Below, piece after piece: positions 6,573-14,330 of a stretch of 15,164 nucleotides of DNA (its first letter is position 1; each line of letters opens with the position of its first letter). Under the pieces are notes generated by a model. That model was not told where the DNA came from. It saw only the letters and a program-made list of their open reading frames with translations, and ran no database searches. Location: positions 1-15,164 of the forward strand of contig JAHDCE010000024.1 of the NCBI GenBank assembly GCA_020630045.1, written 5' to 3'. The translations under genes and the position numbers were made by a program. This DNA is from Saprospiraceae bacterium (GTDB lineage: Bacteria; Bacteroidota; Bacteroidia; Chitinophagales; Saprospiraceae).

Positions 6573-7711
6573 TACGCATACATCTTTTGAAGGATTCCGG
6601 AAATGCTTCTTGATATTCCTAGTAGTTCGACTATGGGGATAACGATCATGACGATTATCGTTATGGGGGATAAATATATCGAAAAGTCCATTGTCTCGAA
6701 ATCGAAGTGCCGGGCTATCATATAATAGGTAAGGCATAAAAGTAGGATTGCCATAACCGAACCTGTGATTATCATTTGAAAGTATGTCTTCTTATAAGTA
6801 GATTCGATTTCTTTAGGTGTATAACCAAGTAAATATAATTTTTGAATGGATTCCTTTTTTTGAAAAATTTCGGATCTGAAATATCCCATCGACAATAGTA
6901 AGGACAATGCAATAAGCAAGAAGGCCAATAGGAGCGTAATGAAGGAAAAGAAATTCAACGCCCTTTCGATAGAGGGGTTGTAAAAACCGGAAGTCCGTAC
7001 TTCGTATCCTTCTTCTTCTAAATAAGAAATGCACTTGTTCCAAGCGCCGGCCTTGGGATGAATAAGCAATCTGACCGGAGCGGATGGATTCGCCGCATAT
7101 TTTGAATTGGCGTATGCCATGAATTCGACCGGTACAAGAATGGAATTGATCCCATTCGTCGGCCCTGAAATTTTTGCCGCGTATTCTCCCCGAAGCCCAT
7201 TTCCCGAAAGGGAAAGTTGCAAAGGAACGGTTGCCAAATTTTCCATCTGCAACTTGGGCATACCCCTAGAGGGGGCGAACCCGAAATTATATAAGTTGAG
7301 ATACTGTGCCGGAATGAGAATGGGAACGGTTTGACCTTGTTGCCATTCAAACCGTTCTGTTTTGATGAAAGCGGCGGGAATGGATTCTAAAAATATGGCT
7401 GTCCTGAATCCTAGGAGGTTGCTTTTGAGATCGGCGTCAAAATTATTGCCGTCAAATGCTCCCATTTGCTGTATCCAAGGGGAGGATTGTATGCTATTGA
7501 CCTCGTTTTGATTAAATGCTATGTCACGTTTTGTTGAAAACGGGTTCTTAATTTGCTTGTTAATTGTTAGTGGGGAATCGTTGCTCAAGCGCATTATAGC
7601 TTGATTTAGCTCAAAAAACTGTATTCCCGTACCTAAAAAGGCATGTGCGAGGGTGATGCCTAAAGTGGTGATTATTAAGGAAAAATATTTTTTTGGTAGT
7701 AAAAAATGCAT
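6572..7711 (-). CDS. FtsX/MacB-like ABC transporter permease protein
   Basis: The 379-residue protein has one N-terminal membrane segment (about 9-31), a large extracytoplasmic domain (about 35-248) and three C-terminal membrane segments (251-276, 311-332, 345-366). This is the FtsX/LolC/MacB permease topology. The cytoplasmic loop between the second and third segments reads 'LYLLGYTPKEIESTYKKTY' (292-310), the coupling-helix region typical of FtsX-like permeases (a 'lGat..eI...f' pattern). Such proteins turn ATP hydrolysis in the cytoplasm into movement of a periplasmic domain. No ATPase gene is adjacent, so its partner must be encoded elsewhere or the protein is an orphan. It overlaps the DUF3810 gene by one base. 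A divergent + strand gene starts 212 bp upstream. Confidence 0.72.
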   Translation of the reverse strand: MHFLLPKKYFSLIITTLGITLAHAFLGTGIQFFELNQAIMRLSNDSPLTINKQIKNPFSTKRDIAFNQNEVNSIQSSPWIQQMGAFDGNNFDADLKSNLLGFRTAIFLESIPAAFIKTERFEWQQGQTVPILIPAQYLNLYNFGFAPSRGMPKLQMENLATVPLQLSLSGNGLRGEYAAKISGPTNGINSILVPVEFMAYANSKYAANPSAPVRLLIHPKAGAWNKCISYLEEEGYEVRTSGFYNPSIERALNFFSFITLLLAFLLIALSLLLSMGYFRSEIFQKKESIQKLYLLGYTPKEIESTYKKTYFQMIITGSVMAILLLCLTYYMIARHFDFETMDFSIYLSPITIIVMIVIPIVELLGISRSISGILQKMYA

Positions 7712-7822
7712 TAGTTTTTAGCCTTTGTTATTGATAGTGGGATGTTTAAGAATGTAATTTAATAATAATATCAAAACAAGGGCGCAGGGACGTATGGTTG
7801 CCGGTTTTAATATGTCACTTTT

Positions 7823-7838
7823 TGGCATAGAAATTGCC
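7823..7838 (+). promoter_or_regulatory. Sigma-54 (RpoN)-like promoter
   Basis: TGGCAT (7823-7828), 5 bp, TTGCC (7834-7838) closely matches the -24/-12 consensus TGGCAC-N5-TTGCA, with both invariant GG and GC in place at the correct spacing. Transcription would begin near 7849, leaving about 75 nt of leader before the exported-protein gene. The site is also a short palindrome (TGGCA ... TGCCA), so a protein operator is an alternative reading. Confidence 0.5.
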
Positions 7839-7923
7839 ATTTATAGAGTGTGAGTATCTAAAATAACTGATACAAAGCAACGACAAAGACATACATTTTT
7901 AGAGGAAATCAAAATCATTCGAA

Positions 7924-8622
7924 ATGGAGACACGTTTTTCACTTCGCCACAGGCTCAGCATGCCATTTTCAAAGGATGTTCGATTATTCGTTCTTATCTT
8001 TTTCACGATTATGTTCTTGACTCAATTGTCATTGGTATCATTTGCCAACGTTATCGAAGTTGGAGGTTGTGAAGGCTGCGAAACTCCTACCCATAATGAT
8101 GAGAACGCTCGTAACATCATCAAAGACATCAATAAAGAAGATGTCGTACTTGATATCAATCCAAGGGAGTTGAATAGTTTTTTGGTACAATTCGACGGTA
8201 AGCCTTTATTTGAAGGTTTCGAACCTGTTGATGTTCGCGAAGTCAAAGTATTCAATTTCGCCGGTTTTGCTGACGGTCGAGTAGTCATCACGAATTGGGA
8301 AGTAAACGGAACGCAACTTTCCGGTAACTATGCTACGATGACCGATTTCCTTTCTGCTTTGAATCAAGTGTCTGACGAATGGCATTTCGATGCTCAAAAA
8401 TCTATTTTATACGGAGGCCAAAATGATAAATCTTCCAACTTGTCTTTACTTTCTGTAGAAGGTGATGAGTTTGAAATGGAATTTGCAGTGGCTTCAATTC
8501 CTACACGTGTTAAAGTAAGCATCCCGACAGGAGCGGATGTTTTAACAGTCGAACAAATTGGAACAAACATGGTACAAACTGCCAACGTAGGTGAAAACGG
8601 CGGTTTGATTCTTGCGAAATAA
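7924..8622 (+). CDS. Exported protein of unknown function
   Basis: I do not recognise this 232-residue protein. It has a long basic N-terminal region and a hydrophobic segment (21-38) ending in SFA, consistent with a signal peptide cleaved near residue 41. A start at M13 (7960) would give a more usual signal-peptide length. Just after the predicted cleavage site is C49-x-x-C52, which could form a disulphide. The rest is acidic, strand-rich and without membrane segments: 'DINPRELNSFLVQFDGKPL', 'VKVFNFAGFADGRVVITNWEVNG' and 'VASIPTRVKVSIPTG' suggest beta structure. There is no T9SS sorting tail. It is a single-gene unit: a sigma-54-like site upstream and two terminators downstream. Confidence 0.7.
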   Translation: METRFSLRHRLSMPFSKDVRLFVLIFFTIMFLTQLSLVSFANVIEVGGCEGCETPTHNDENARNIIKDINKEDVVLDINPRELNSFLVQFDGKPLFEGFEPVDVREVKVFNFAGFADGRVVITNWEVNGTQLSGNYATMTDFLSALNQVSDEWHFDAQKSILYGGQNDKSSNLSLLSVEGDEFEMEFAVASIPTRVKVSIPTGADVLTVEQIGTNMVQTANVGENGGLILAK

Positions 8623-8650
8623 AGATTGTCTCGATAATTGGAATTCTTGT

Positions 8651-8687
8651 ACGGAGGTCTCCTAACGGTGATCTCCGTTCTTTCTTT
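8651..8687 (+). terminator. Terminator of the exported-protein gene
   Basis: An 8-bp stem (8651-8658 with 8671-8678, one G-T pair) with a loop that can add CC/GG pairs is followed by a T-rich run (TTCTTTCTTT). It starts 29 bp after the stop codon at 8622. Confidence 0.7.
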
Positions 8688-9031
8688 ATAATCGATGTAT
8701 AGCACCTTTTTGTCTCAATGCGTCCTGAAAAGAATTACGAAGCAAGCTAGGCGGTATTTTTCTTGTCTTGATTCAAAACACTTTACAGATTTCTAATGAG
8801 ATGATTTAAAACTGTGTCTCTTCATATTTATTTTCAAATAAACCTCGTGAAGTAAACCCGATAAGACGCTCATCTATCATTCTTAAAGCAATATTTTTAG
8901 TTTAACTGCAGTCGATAAAGAGTTCGGAAAACAGCCTGGTCTCCTCAAGTAAGTACCTGGACAAAAATACCCGAAAAGCATATTCCCTGATTATTTATGG
9001 ACGGGTACTTATTATTAAAATAAAAGCAAAA

Positions 9032-9068
9032 GAAAACTCCTAGGAAGCGACGCTTCCTAGGAGTTTTC
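9032..9068. terminator. Bidirectional terminator, perfect 18-nt palindrome arms
   Basis: Positions 9032-9049 are the exact reverse complement of 9051-9068 around the single base 9050. The arms begin with A4 and end with T4, so a hairpin with a U-tract forms from either strand. It lies 26 bp after the stop of the DoxX-like gene on the - strand and downstream of the exported-protein gene on the + strand. Each arm carries one TCCTAGGA. Confidence 0.88.
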
Positions 9069-9094
9069 CAATCGAATTCATCTTGAATGGATAT

Positions 9095-10591
9095 CTATTT
9101 AAGATACTGCTCGATTTGGTCGAAATCCGGCAATTTACTGATGTGCCATTTTTTCAAAATGACGCCATCTTTCCAAATGATAACTCCCGGATTGGAACGT
9201 ACCATTGTTTTAAGGAGGATGTCGTCCGCAGTAAACAATGGATAAGGCGTTTGAGCTTCGTGTCGGAACTCTTCTATCATGTTCGGGTCATATGGCTTAG
9301 TGATACCGTATGTCAATGCTCCGGCTGCTTCCGCTTTTTTAGCCACCTCATTTAGTTTGGCCGTATATTTTTCGATATAATCCGGATTCCAATCATATTT
9401 GGTAATGACGACTTCCTTGTCATTAACGGATTCTACTACACGTTCCAATCGCATAGAGTCATCGCTGACTTGGATGGTATCCATTGCCCAGATAGTGTCC
9501 TTGACCATTACTCGTTGGTCTTGGGATTCATATTTCAATTTATGAGCGACAATCATAAATTGAACGCCTTCATAATTGATGATGTCCATAGATACATCAT
9601 TACCATTATTGTCAGAAACACTGAAGTCGGTGATTTTCGAAGTTTCCACTTCCTCGACGATTTGATCGACGAACTCATACCTTGTTTTTAATACCGGATC
9701 TTTCAATGCGGCTAGATAGTCGTTCATTGGCATGGTGACTTCCTTGTTGTCGTTTTCTTTGTCTTTTAAAACGTAGAAGACCGCCGCTTCACCTTGGCGT
9801 TTTTCTTCATCTGCACGTACTTGTCTGACATTGGTATTTTCCTTGAAAGGACGGAAATCCTTGATGGGCAAATCCCAGACATAATTACTCAAACAAAATA
9901 CCAGGATTCCTACAGTGGTTAATGCCGTTGTTCCAAAACGAATAGGTCCATTGAATAAAACATGTTTCTTTTTTGAAAACAAAAGGAACAAAATGGCAGG
10001 TGCCATTAAGAATACATCTTTTAGGAAGGAAACTTTAGGTTCAAGCTTTAGGAAATCACCGAAGCAACCACAATCCGTCACCTTCATATTGGTCTTTAAA
10101 TATCCACCCCACTCTCCAAAACTGAAGAAGTTGACGCCTTCCGGAACATAACCGGTCAAATAAGTAAATCCGGTCAGGAAAGTGAAAAATAAAATGATGA
10201 TGAAAAATAAAGAGGCAGTTAAGAATCTCTTGAATCCGATAATGAGCATGACACCCAAGACGATTTCCAGTACAATCATAAATACCGAGAATCCAACGGA
10301 GTATGATGATAGGAATGGAAACATCGGTGCGATAAACGAAAGTGCCGTTTCTGCAAAAGTGGCTTCGAATTCAGCGAAGTATTGTTCCATTTTGTAGGCG
10401 GTCCCAAGTGGGTCGATGGCTTTCACATAACCTGAAAATACGAATAAGGCACCACAGAAGTGCTGGATGTAAGTCATCCACCATTGTTTGACATCCGCCC
10501 ATTCCGGCTTTCTTTTGTTTAAGAAAAAAGTCAATGCCGTCAATACGATAGCAGCGATAGCGATTCTGAGAATTAATCCCGATAAAGTCAT
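9095..10591 (-). CDS. DoxX/MauE-like membrane protein, BT_3928 family
   Basis: The 498-residue protein has about six membrane segments in its first half (roughly 5-24, 42-56, 84-120, 122-148, 190-206, 218-236). The motif DCGCFG (173-178), typical of MauE/DoxX-related proteins, sits beside the fourth. The C-terminal half is extracytoplasmic or soluble, with an acidic insert (250-380) and an ending (about 385-498) that looks thioredoxin-like without an obvious CxxC: 'SNPGVIIWKDGVILKKWHISKLPDF'. This two-part layout is that of the Bacteroidota BT_3928 family, which typically neighbours DUF1599 and folP, as here. The role is unknown; disulphide or quinone-linked redox chemistry is a guess from the DoxX/MauE relationship. 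The gene is separated from the upstream DUF1599 gene by 202 bp that carry repeat copy 2. Confidence 0.88.
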   Translation of the reverse strand: MTLSGLILRIAIAAIVLTALTFFLNKRKPEWADVKQWWMTYIQHFCGALFVFSGYVKAIDPLGTAYKMEQYFAEFEATFAETALSFIAPMFPFLSSYSVGFSVFMIVLEIVLGVMLIIGFKRFLTASLFFIIILFFTFLTGFTYLTGYVPEGVNFFSFGEWGGYLKTNMKVTDCGCFGDFLKLEPKVSFLKDVFLMAPAILFLLFSKKKHVLFNGPIRFGTTALTTVGILVFCLSNYVWDLPIKDFRPFKENTNVRQVRADEEKRQGEAAVFYVLKDKENDNKEVTMPMNDYLAALKDPVLKTRYEFVDQIVEEVETSKITDFSVSDNNGNDVSMDIINYEGVQFMIVAHKLKYESQDQRVMVKDTIWAMDTIQVSDDSMRLERVVESVNDKEVVITKYDWNPDYIEKYTAKLNEVAKKAEAAGALTYGITKPYDPNMIEEFRHEAQTPYPLFTADDILLKTMVRSNPGVIIWKDGVILKKWHISKLPDFDQIEQYLK

Positions 10592-10680
10592 TTTATTTAC
10601 TGTTTCTGTTCAGAAATAAGAATATTTATTAATCAGTTTTTAATACACTATAAACAAAGTAAGTTAAAGAATTGGGAACA

Positions 10681-10767
10681 AGATTTTGTCATGAATCAAT
10701 GAGCACCCGGAGTCTGATAGCCATAGCTATCATGGCGAGGATGCGAAGCGGAGTCAGGGCAAAAGAT
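10681..10767 (-). repeat. Dispersed 87-bp repeat, copy 2
   Basis: This is the reverse-complement partner of 5291-5377, gap-free and about 70% identical. The hairpin keeps the six pairs GATAGC / GCTATC around loop CATA on the + strand, with a compensating change relative to copy 1. It lies between the DUF1599 and DoxX-like genes in a 202-bp spacer. No matching terminal inverted repeats were found around this copy. Confidence 0.75.
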
Positions 10768-10793
10768 GTTTTCAAAATTTAATATTATTTAGT

Positions 10794-11456
10794 TTACAGT
10801 GTATTTACCCTGTTCTCCTCCAGTTTTATCAGAGCGAATAAGGCATAGTTGATAATGTCGTGATAGTTCGCATCCGGACCTTCAGATACTTCGGTTTTAC
10901 CCGCATTGTCTTCGATTTGCTTGATACGAAGTAATTTCATCAGTATCAAATCGGTCAAAGAGGATGTTCGCATATTTCTCCAAGCTTCTCCGTAGTCATG
11001 ATTTTTTTTAATCATCAACTCACGGGTGAATGAAGCATGTTTGTCATATTCTGCGACGACTTCTTCCAAGGGTAATTCCAAGGGGATATCCGGGTTTCCG
11101 TACATCACCAATTGGATAAGGGCCATGATACTGTAATTTACCAAGGCGATGTATTCGCCTTCCACCCCATCACCGACTTTGGTTACTCCTTTTTCTTCAA
11201 TGCTCCGGATTCGTTCGGCTTTGATGTAGAGTTGGTCGGTTAAACTGGTGGGTCTTAAAATCCTCCAAGCCGTACCATAATCTTTGGTTTTGTCCAAAAA
11301 CAATCGCCTGCAAATTTCGGCGGCTTGGTCATATTGTGATAAGGTTTTCTGCACTGGCTTTAAATTGTCCGGCAAAGATAACGACTTGGCGATAACAAAT
11401 GAAGTGATAGAATGTCGGTAATATGGATAAATGACACAAATTTGCATCTGCAACAT
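10794..11456 (-). CDS. DUF1599 protein, two tandem nucleotide-modification-associated domains
   Basis: The protein carries two copies of the DUF1599 (Nmad1) unit. The first is 'LFLDKTKDYGTAWRILRPTSLTDQLYIKAERIRSIEE' and the second is 'LMIKKNHDYGEAWRNMRTSSLTDLILMKLLRIKQIED'. Both have K-x-x-DYG-AWR and SLTD, and each is followed by an acidic 'Y..(I/L)VNY' or 'YHDIINYALFALI' helix. Repeats of this type occur in Bacteroidota next to the DoxX-like gene; the family has been linked to nucleotide metabolism by context only. The start is uncertain: in-frame options are TTG 11480, ATG 11456, ATG 11447 and TTG 11375. The residues before SLPDNLKPVQKTL look non-family, so the shortest start (193 residues) may be correct. 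Confidence 0.88.
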   Translation of the reverse strand: MLQMQICVIYPYYRHSITSFVIAKSLSLPDNLKPVQKTLSQYDQAAEICRRLFLDKTKDYGTAWRILRPTSLTDQLYIKAERIRSIEEKGVTKVGDGVEGEYIALVNYSIMALIQLVMYGNPDIPLELPLEEVVAEYDKHASFTRELMIKKNHDYGEAWRNMRTSSLTDLILMKLLRIKQIEDNAGKTEVSEGPDANYHDIINYALFALIKLEENRVNTL

Positions 11457-11566
11457 CTGTTTAGAATCATCCGAAGACAATACAAATGTATGATGGGGAG
11501 GGGGCGTATGTCGTTAACAGAATGGCAACTTTTGTTAATGGGTTTACAAAGGTAGCCGAATGCGGG

Positions 11567-12649
11567 TTATCCTTTTGGGACTGAAAATGTAAAAGTCGCT
11601 CCGCCTTCCGGAGATGCAAGCACCCTTATTTCCCCATCATAAAAGGACAATAATTTTTTGACGATGGGCAATCCCAATCCGGCTCCTTTCATCCGGGTTT
11701 GTGCATTGAGTTGAACGAAAATGTCGAATATGGATTCGCGATATTCTTCCGGAATTCCTTCGCCATCATCAGAAACCGAATAATGAATGTGGCTAGGTTC
11801 CTCTTTCGAGGAAATGATGATGTTCAAATGCTCGGTTTTTCCGGAATGGAGAAGAGCATTACTAATAAGGTGGGTGAAAATTCGGGACAATGTTCCCGAA
11901 GGAATGTCAGATGGAGGAAGCTTCCCAATAGTGATTTGGGCATCGTTCCTTTTGATTTCAAGTTCGAGTTCCTTGCATACGTTTTCAACTACGATCCTAG
12001 GAGAAACCAAGGAGGCCTTGCTGCTTTCTTCTTTACGTAAGGAAGTGAAATCCGCTAAGTGAGACGTCAAATATTCTAATCGCTTGGCGTTCTCTATAAT
12101 CAAAGAACAATAATCCTTTAAGTCATCTCCTGTTTCGTTCTGGTATTTTTTATGAATAATCTGAGTTAGACCGACAATAGACCGTATGGGTTCCCGGAGT
12201 TCATGATAGGTTGTCCGAGCGACCTTTTTGAGATTTTCATTGGCGACTTCCAGTTGATAGGCGATTTGTTTGAGTTCCTGCTCATACTTTTTTTCGTTGG
12301 TGATTTCTCTGACGACTCCGATGACCGTTCCATTTCCTTGAGGAAAAAACCACTCTCGATAAAATATGGACTCTTTGTCTTTTTGAACCTCGAATTGAAT
12401 TTCCAGTTCCTTATTCGATAGCAAACAGGTTTGGATAGAGCTGGTGATGAGTAAACTGAGGTGCGGGGGCATGATTTCATCCACTGTTTTTCCAATGATA
12501 CTGTGTACTGGTACTAATGGGTTGAAATGGGTTCCGGACTGAGCGTCTATAATGCTTCCGTCACTACTATAAGTGATGAACAAGTCCGAAGAAAAAGATA
12601 GGTATTTTTTTTCGTTATCATCAACCATTTTGTACGTGTTCTGTCCCAT
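11567..12649 (-). CDS. Cytoplasmic PAS-domain sensor histidine kinase, orphan
   Basis: The kinase has no membrane segment. A PAS-like domain (about residues 15-125 from the chosen start, ending in 'TVIGVVREITNEKK') is followed by a coiled linker, then a HisKA-type box 'TYHELREPIRSIVG' of the phytochrome-like class with the phosphorylatable His, and a HATPase domain. In the HATPase domain are the N box 'HLISNALLHSG', G1 'SDDGEGIP', F box 'IFDIFVQL' and G2 'GAGLGLPIVKKL'. It should autophosphorylate on His in response to a cytoplasmic cue. No response regulator is adjacent. I chose ATG 12649; the frame also offers GTG 12688 and ATG 12628, and the residues before 12628 (MGQNTYK) are not informative. 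It is followed 86 bp later by the DUF1599 gene on the same strand. Confidence 0.9.
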   Translation of the reverse strand: MGQNTYKMVDDNEKKYLSFSSDLFITYSSDGSIIDAQSGTHFNPLVPVHSIIGKTVDEIMPPHLSLLITSSIQTCLLSNKELEIQFEVQKDKESIFYREWFFPQGNGTVIGVVREITNEKKYEQELKQIAYQLEVANENLKKVARTTYHELREPIRSIVGLTQIIHKKYQNETGDDLKDYCSLIIENAKRLEYLTSHLADFTSLRKEESSKASLVSPRIVVENVCKELELEIKRNDAQITIGKLPPSDIPSGTLSRIFTHLISNALLHSGKTEHLNIIISSKEEPSHIHYSVSDDGEGIPEEYRESIFDIFVQLNAQTRMKGAGLGLPIVKKLLSFYDGEIRVLASPEGGATFTFSVPKG

Positions 12650-12973
12650 GTATTGGCTAGTTTTGATTATGAATGTTCCAGTAACCACATTGAACTTGAT
12701 GGATTCATAATCATATTTTTATCATGTGTTATTTCTTAAATTACATAATTAATTCTCAAAATGCTGTTTTTTTGTGTCTTGGTAATTGATTTCTTTTTTG
12801 AAAGGGGGGTCACATATTTTGTATTATACTTGGTTGAAGTCGGCGATGGTTTATTGTACGAGAAATTATCGACAAAGTTGGAGCTTGGCGAAGCATAGTA
12901 CAGGTTGTCAAGTTGGAATTTGGAACGAAAGGGCCTGTTGTTTTGGATTGTTGAAATATAAATGGGGTAGAAA
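12650..12973. other. Divergent intergenic region between histidine kinase and folP
   Basis: About 320 bp separate the two divergent genes, and promoters for both should lie here. TATACTTG (12825-12832) is one mismatch from the -7 consensus, but the nearest upstream TTG (12798) is too far, so I do not call a promoter. A 64-codon open frame (12786-12980) overlaps the folP start and shows no family-like features. Confidence 0.5.
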
Positions 12974-13819
12974 ATGTTAGATAAGGATTTTATAATTGGT
13001 AGGGATAAACCTCTCCACTTGGGAAAGGCAGCCATCGTAATGGGAATATTGAATGTGACACCCGATTCTTTTTATGATGGTGGGAGGTATGCCGGAGTTG
13101 CCCAAGCTTTGACGCAAGTCGAACAAATGTTGTCCGACGGAACTCAAATAATAGACGTGGGTGGGATGTCTTCCAGACCCGGGGCAAAGGTGATTGGAGT
13201 GGAGGAAGAAAAGAGAAGGGTCTTGGAAATCATACGGGGAATTTCAAAGGAATTCCCGAAGGCGTTGATATCCATAGATACAGTGCGTTCGGAAGTGGCA
13301 AGAGCTGCCATAGGGGAGGGGGCTTCTTGGGTTAATGATATATCCGCTGGGAGCCTGGATGACCGGATGTACGAAACTGTAGCTGAACTCGATGTGCCAT
13401 ATGTGCTGATGCATATGCAAGGCCGCCCTGAGACCATGCAGGATAATCCGCTTTACACTGATGTCGGATTAGATGTTCTTGATTTTTTTATCAAAGAAGT
13501 TTCCGCCTTACGGCGAATGGGGGTGAAAGACATCATTGTTGATCCGGGATTCGGTTTCGGCAAATCCTTAGAAGACAATTATCGTTTGCTCTCGAAGCTG
13601 CCTAATATTGAAATATTGGAGTGTCCTGTGCTAGTAGGCGTTTCTAGGAAATCGATGATTTATAAACCATTGGGCGTAACGCCTGCAGAAGCACTGGACG
13701 GGACGAATGCCATTCATTTTGAGGCGCTTAGGCAAGGAGCACGTATATTGAGAGTGCATGATGTGCTGCCTGCTATCCAAGCGATTGAGTTGTTTGCTCA
13801 CTATCGTGCTACTTGCTGA
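12974..13819 (+). CDS. folP: Dihydropteroate synthase
   Basis: FolP joins p-aminobenzoate to 6-hydroxymethyl-dihydropterin pyrophosphate in folate synthesis and is the sulfonamide target. The 281-residue protein is full length. It shows, in order, 'MGILNVTPDSFYDGG' (23-37), 'IDVGGMSSRPGA' (60-71; loop 2, where many bacteria have GGESTRPGA), 'SIDT' (99-102), 'NDISAG' (120-125), 'LMHMQGRPETMQ' (144-155), 'DPGFGFGKS' (192-200), 'VGVSRKSM' (222-229) and 'RVHDV' (near 260). The ATG at 12974 places the first motif where expected. It is divergent from the histidine kinase and overlaps the next gene tail to tail by 11 bp. Confidence 0.97.
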   Translation: MLDKDFIIGRDKPLHLGKAAIVMGILNVTPDSFYDGGRYAGVAQALTQVEQMLSDGTQIIDVGGMSSRPGAKVIGVEEEKRRVLEIIRGISKEFPKALISIDTVRSEVARAAIGEGASWVNDISAGSLDDRMYETVAELDVPYVLMHMQGRPETMQDNPLYTDVGLDVLDFFIKEVSALRRMGVKDIIVDPGFGFGKSLEDNYRLLSKLPNIEILECPVLVGVSRKSMIYKPLGVTPAEALDGTNAIHFEALRQGARILRVHDVLPAIQAIELFAHYRATC

Positions 13820-14156
13820 TAATTCTCCTGAGCAATGTACCTGTCAAGCACCCCATACCTCCTAGGAGGCCACCTATTAATGCGGTGATGGCAATGAGTG
13901 CCCAACCCTCTAGTCCACCGAATAATTCTCCCATTTTTCCGGAAAGGATACCTTGATTTTGCACGTCAATTAAAGTGGCCGATAACCCCCATAATATCAT
14001 TCCGCCCAGTAATCCGGCGAAAAATCCACTTGCCGGCTTTAGGTCAAGCGCAATTCCGATAAGGAATGCGAATAAACAAATCCCCCACCAAGGAAGGAAA
14101 AGGGATGACAGCCAGCCTCCTAGGGCGACCAAAATGATGCCGATGAAGAATTTCAT
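13809..14156 (-). CDS. Small four-helix membrane protein of unknown function
   Basis: The 115-residue protein is almost entirely hydrophobic, with about four membrane helices (2-20, 22-39, 44-64, 83-108). They are rich in Gly and Ala with 'GFFAGLLGGMILWG' and 'ALIGGLLGGMGCLTG' repeats, which suggests close helix packing and an internal duplication. The positive ends (LLRRIISK) suggest a cytoplasmic C-terminus. I do not recognise a named family. Its last 11 bp overlap the end of folP on the other strand. It has a TCCTAGGA site at 13860-13867, read as Gly-Leu-Leu-Gly-Gly with the CTA leucine codon. Confidence 0.75.
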   Translation of the reverse strand: MKFFIGIILVALGGWLSSLFLPWWGICLFAFLIGIALDLKPASGFFAGLLGGMILWGLSATLIDVQNQGILSGKMGELFGGLEGWALIAITALIGGLLGGMGCLTGTLLRRIISK

Positions 14157-14330
14157 AATTTAAAGTTAGCTGCCCTCAAGATAGCAGACTTTATTCAAAA
14201 AGAAGATATGGATGAAAAATCATTTTCAGATCCTGTTTTAAAACAATGAAGTCCTTGGTAGAAACCCCCGGATAAAGGGCAAGGTTGTTACATTGGACTC
14301 CTTGTGTTTAGGTTGTGGTATCTGAAGGTG

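Larger units (their letters stand above)
8623..9094. other. 472-bp convergent intergenic region
   Basis: Both flanking genes end here. Apart from the two terminators (8651-8687 and 9032-9068) I see an 8-bp inverted repeat, TAAGTACC 8950-8957 with GGTACTTA 9004-9011, and no coding-like frame. The stretch 8690-8945 is AT-rich with nothing I can name. Confidence 0.6.

Noticed and set aside
6573..6737. N-terminal extension of the DUF3810 frame (55 residues)
   Set aside because: It overlaps the end of the permease gene and is not hydrophobic or family-like; the TAATG junction at 6570-6574 gives a natural start.
8690..8945. Possible small RNA or small gene in the convergent gap
   Set aside because: No promoter, hairpin or coding-like frame beyond what AT-rich sequence gives.
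10592..10793. Terminal inverted repeats around repeat copy 2, to make it a mobile element like copy 1
   Set aside because: I compared both flanks by eye and found no convincing inverted ends, so only the 87-bp core is shared.
11483..11490. TACATTTG as a promoter -7 box for the DUF1599 gene
   Set aside because: No TTG lies about 19 bp upstream, and the uncertain start codon leaves the distance untestable.
12786..12980. 64-codon open frame before folP
   Set aside because: It overlaps the folP start, lies in a divergent promoter region and has no recognisable features.
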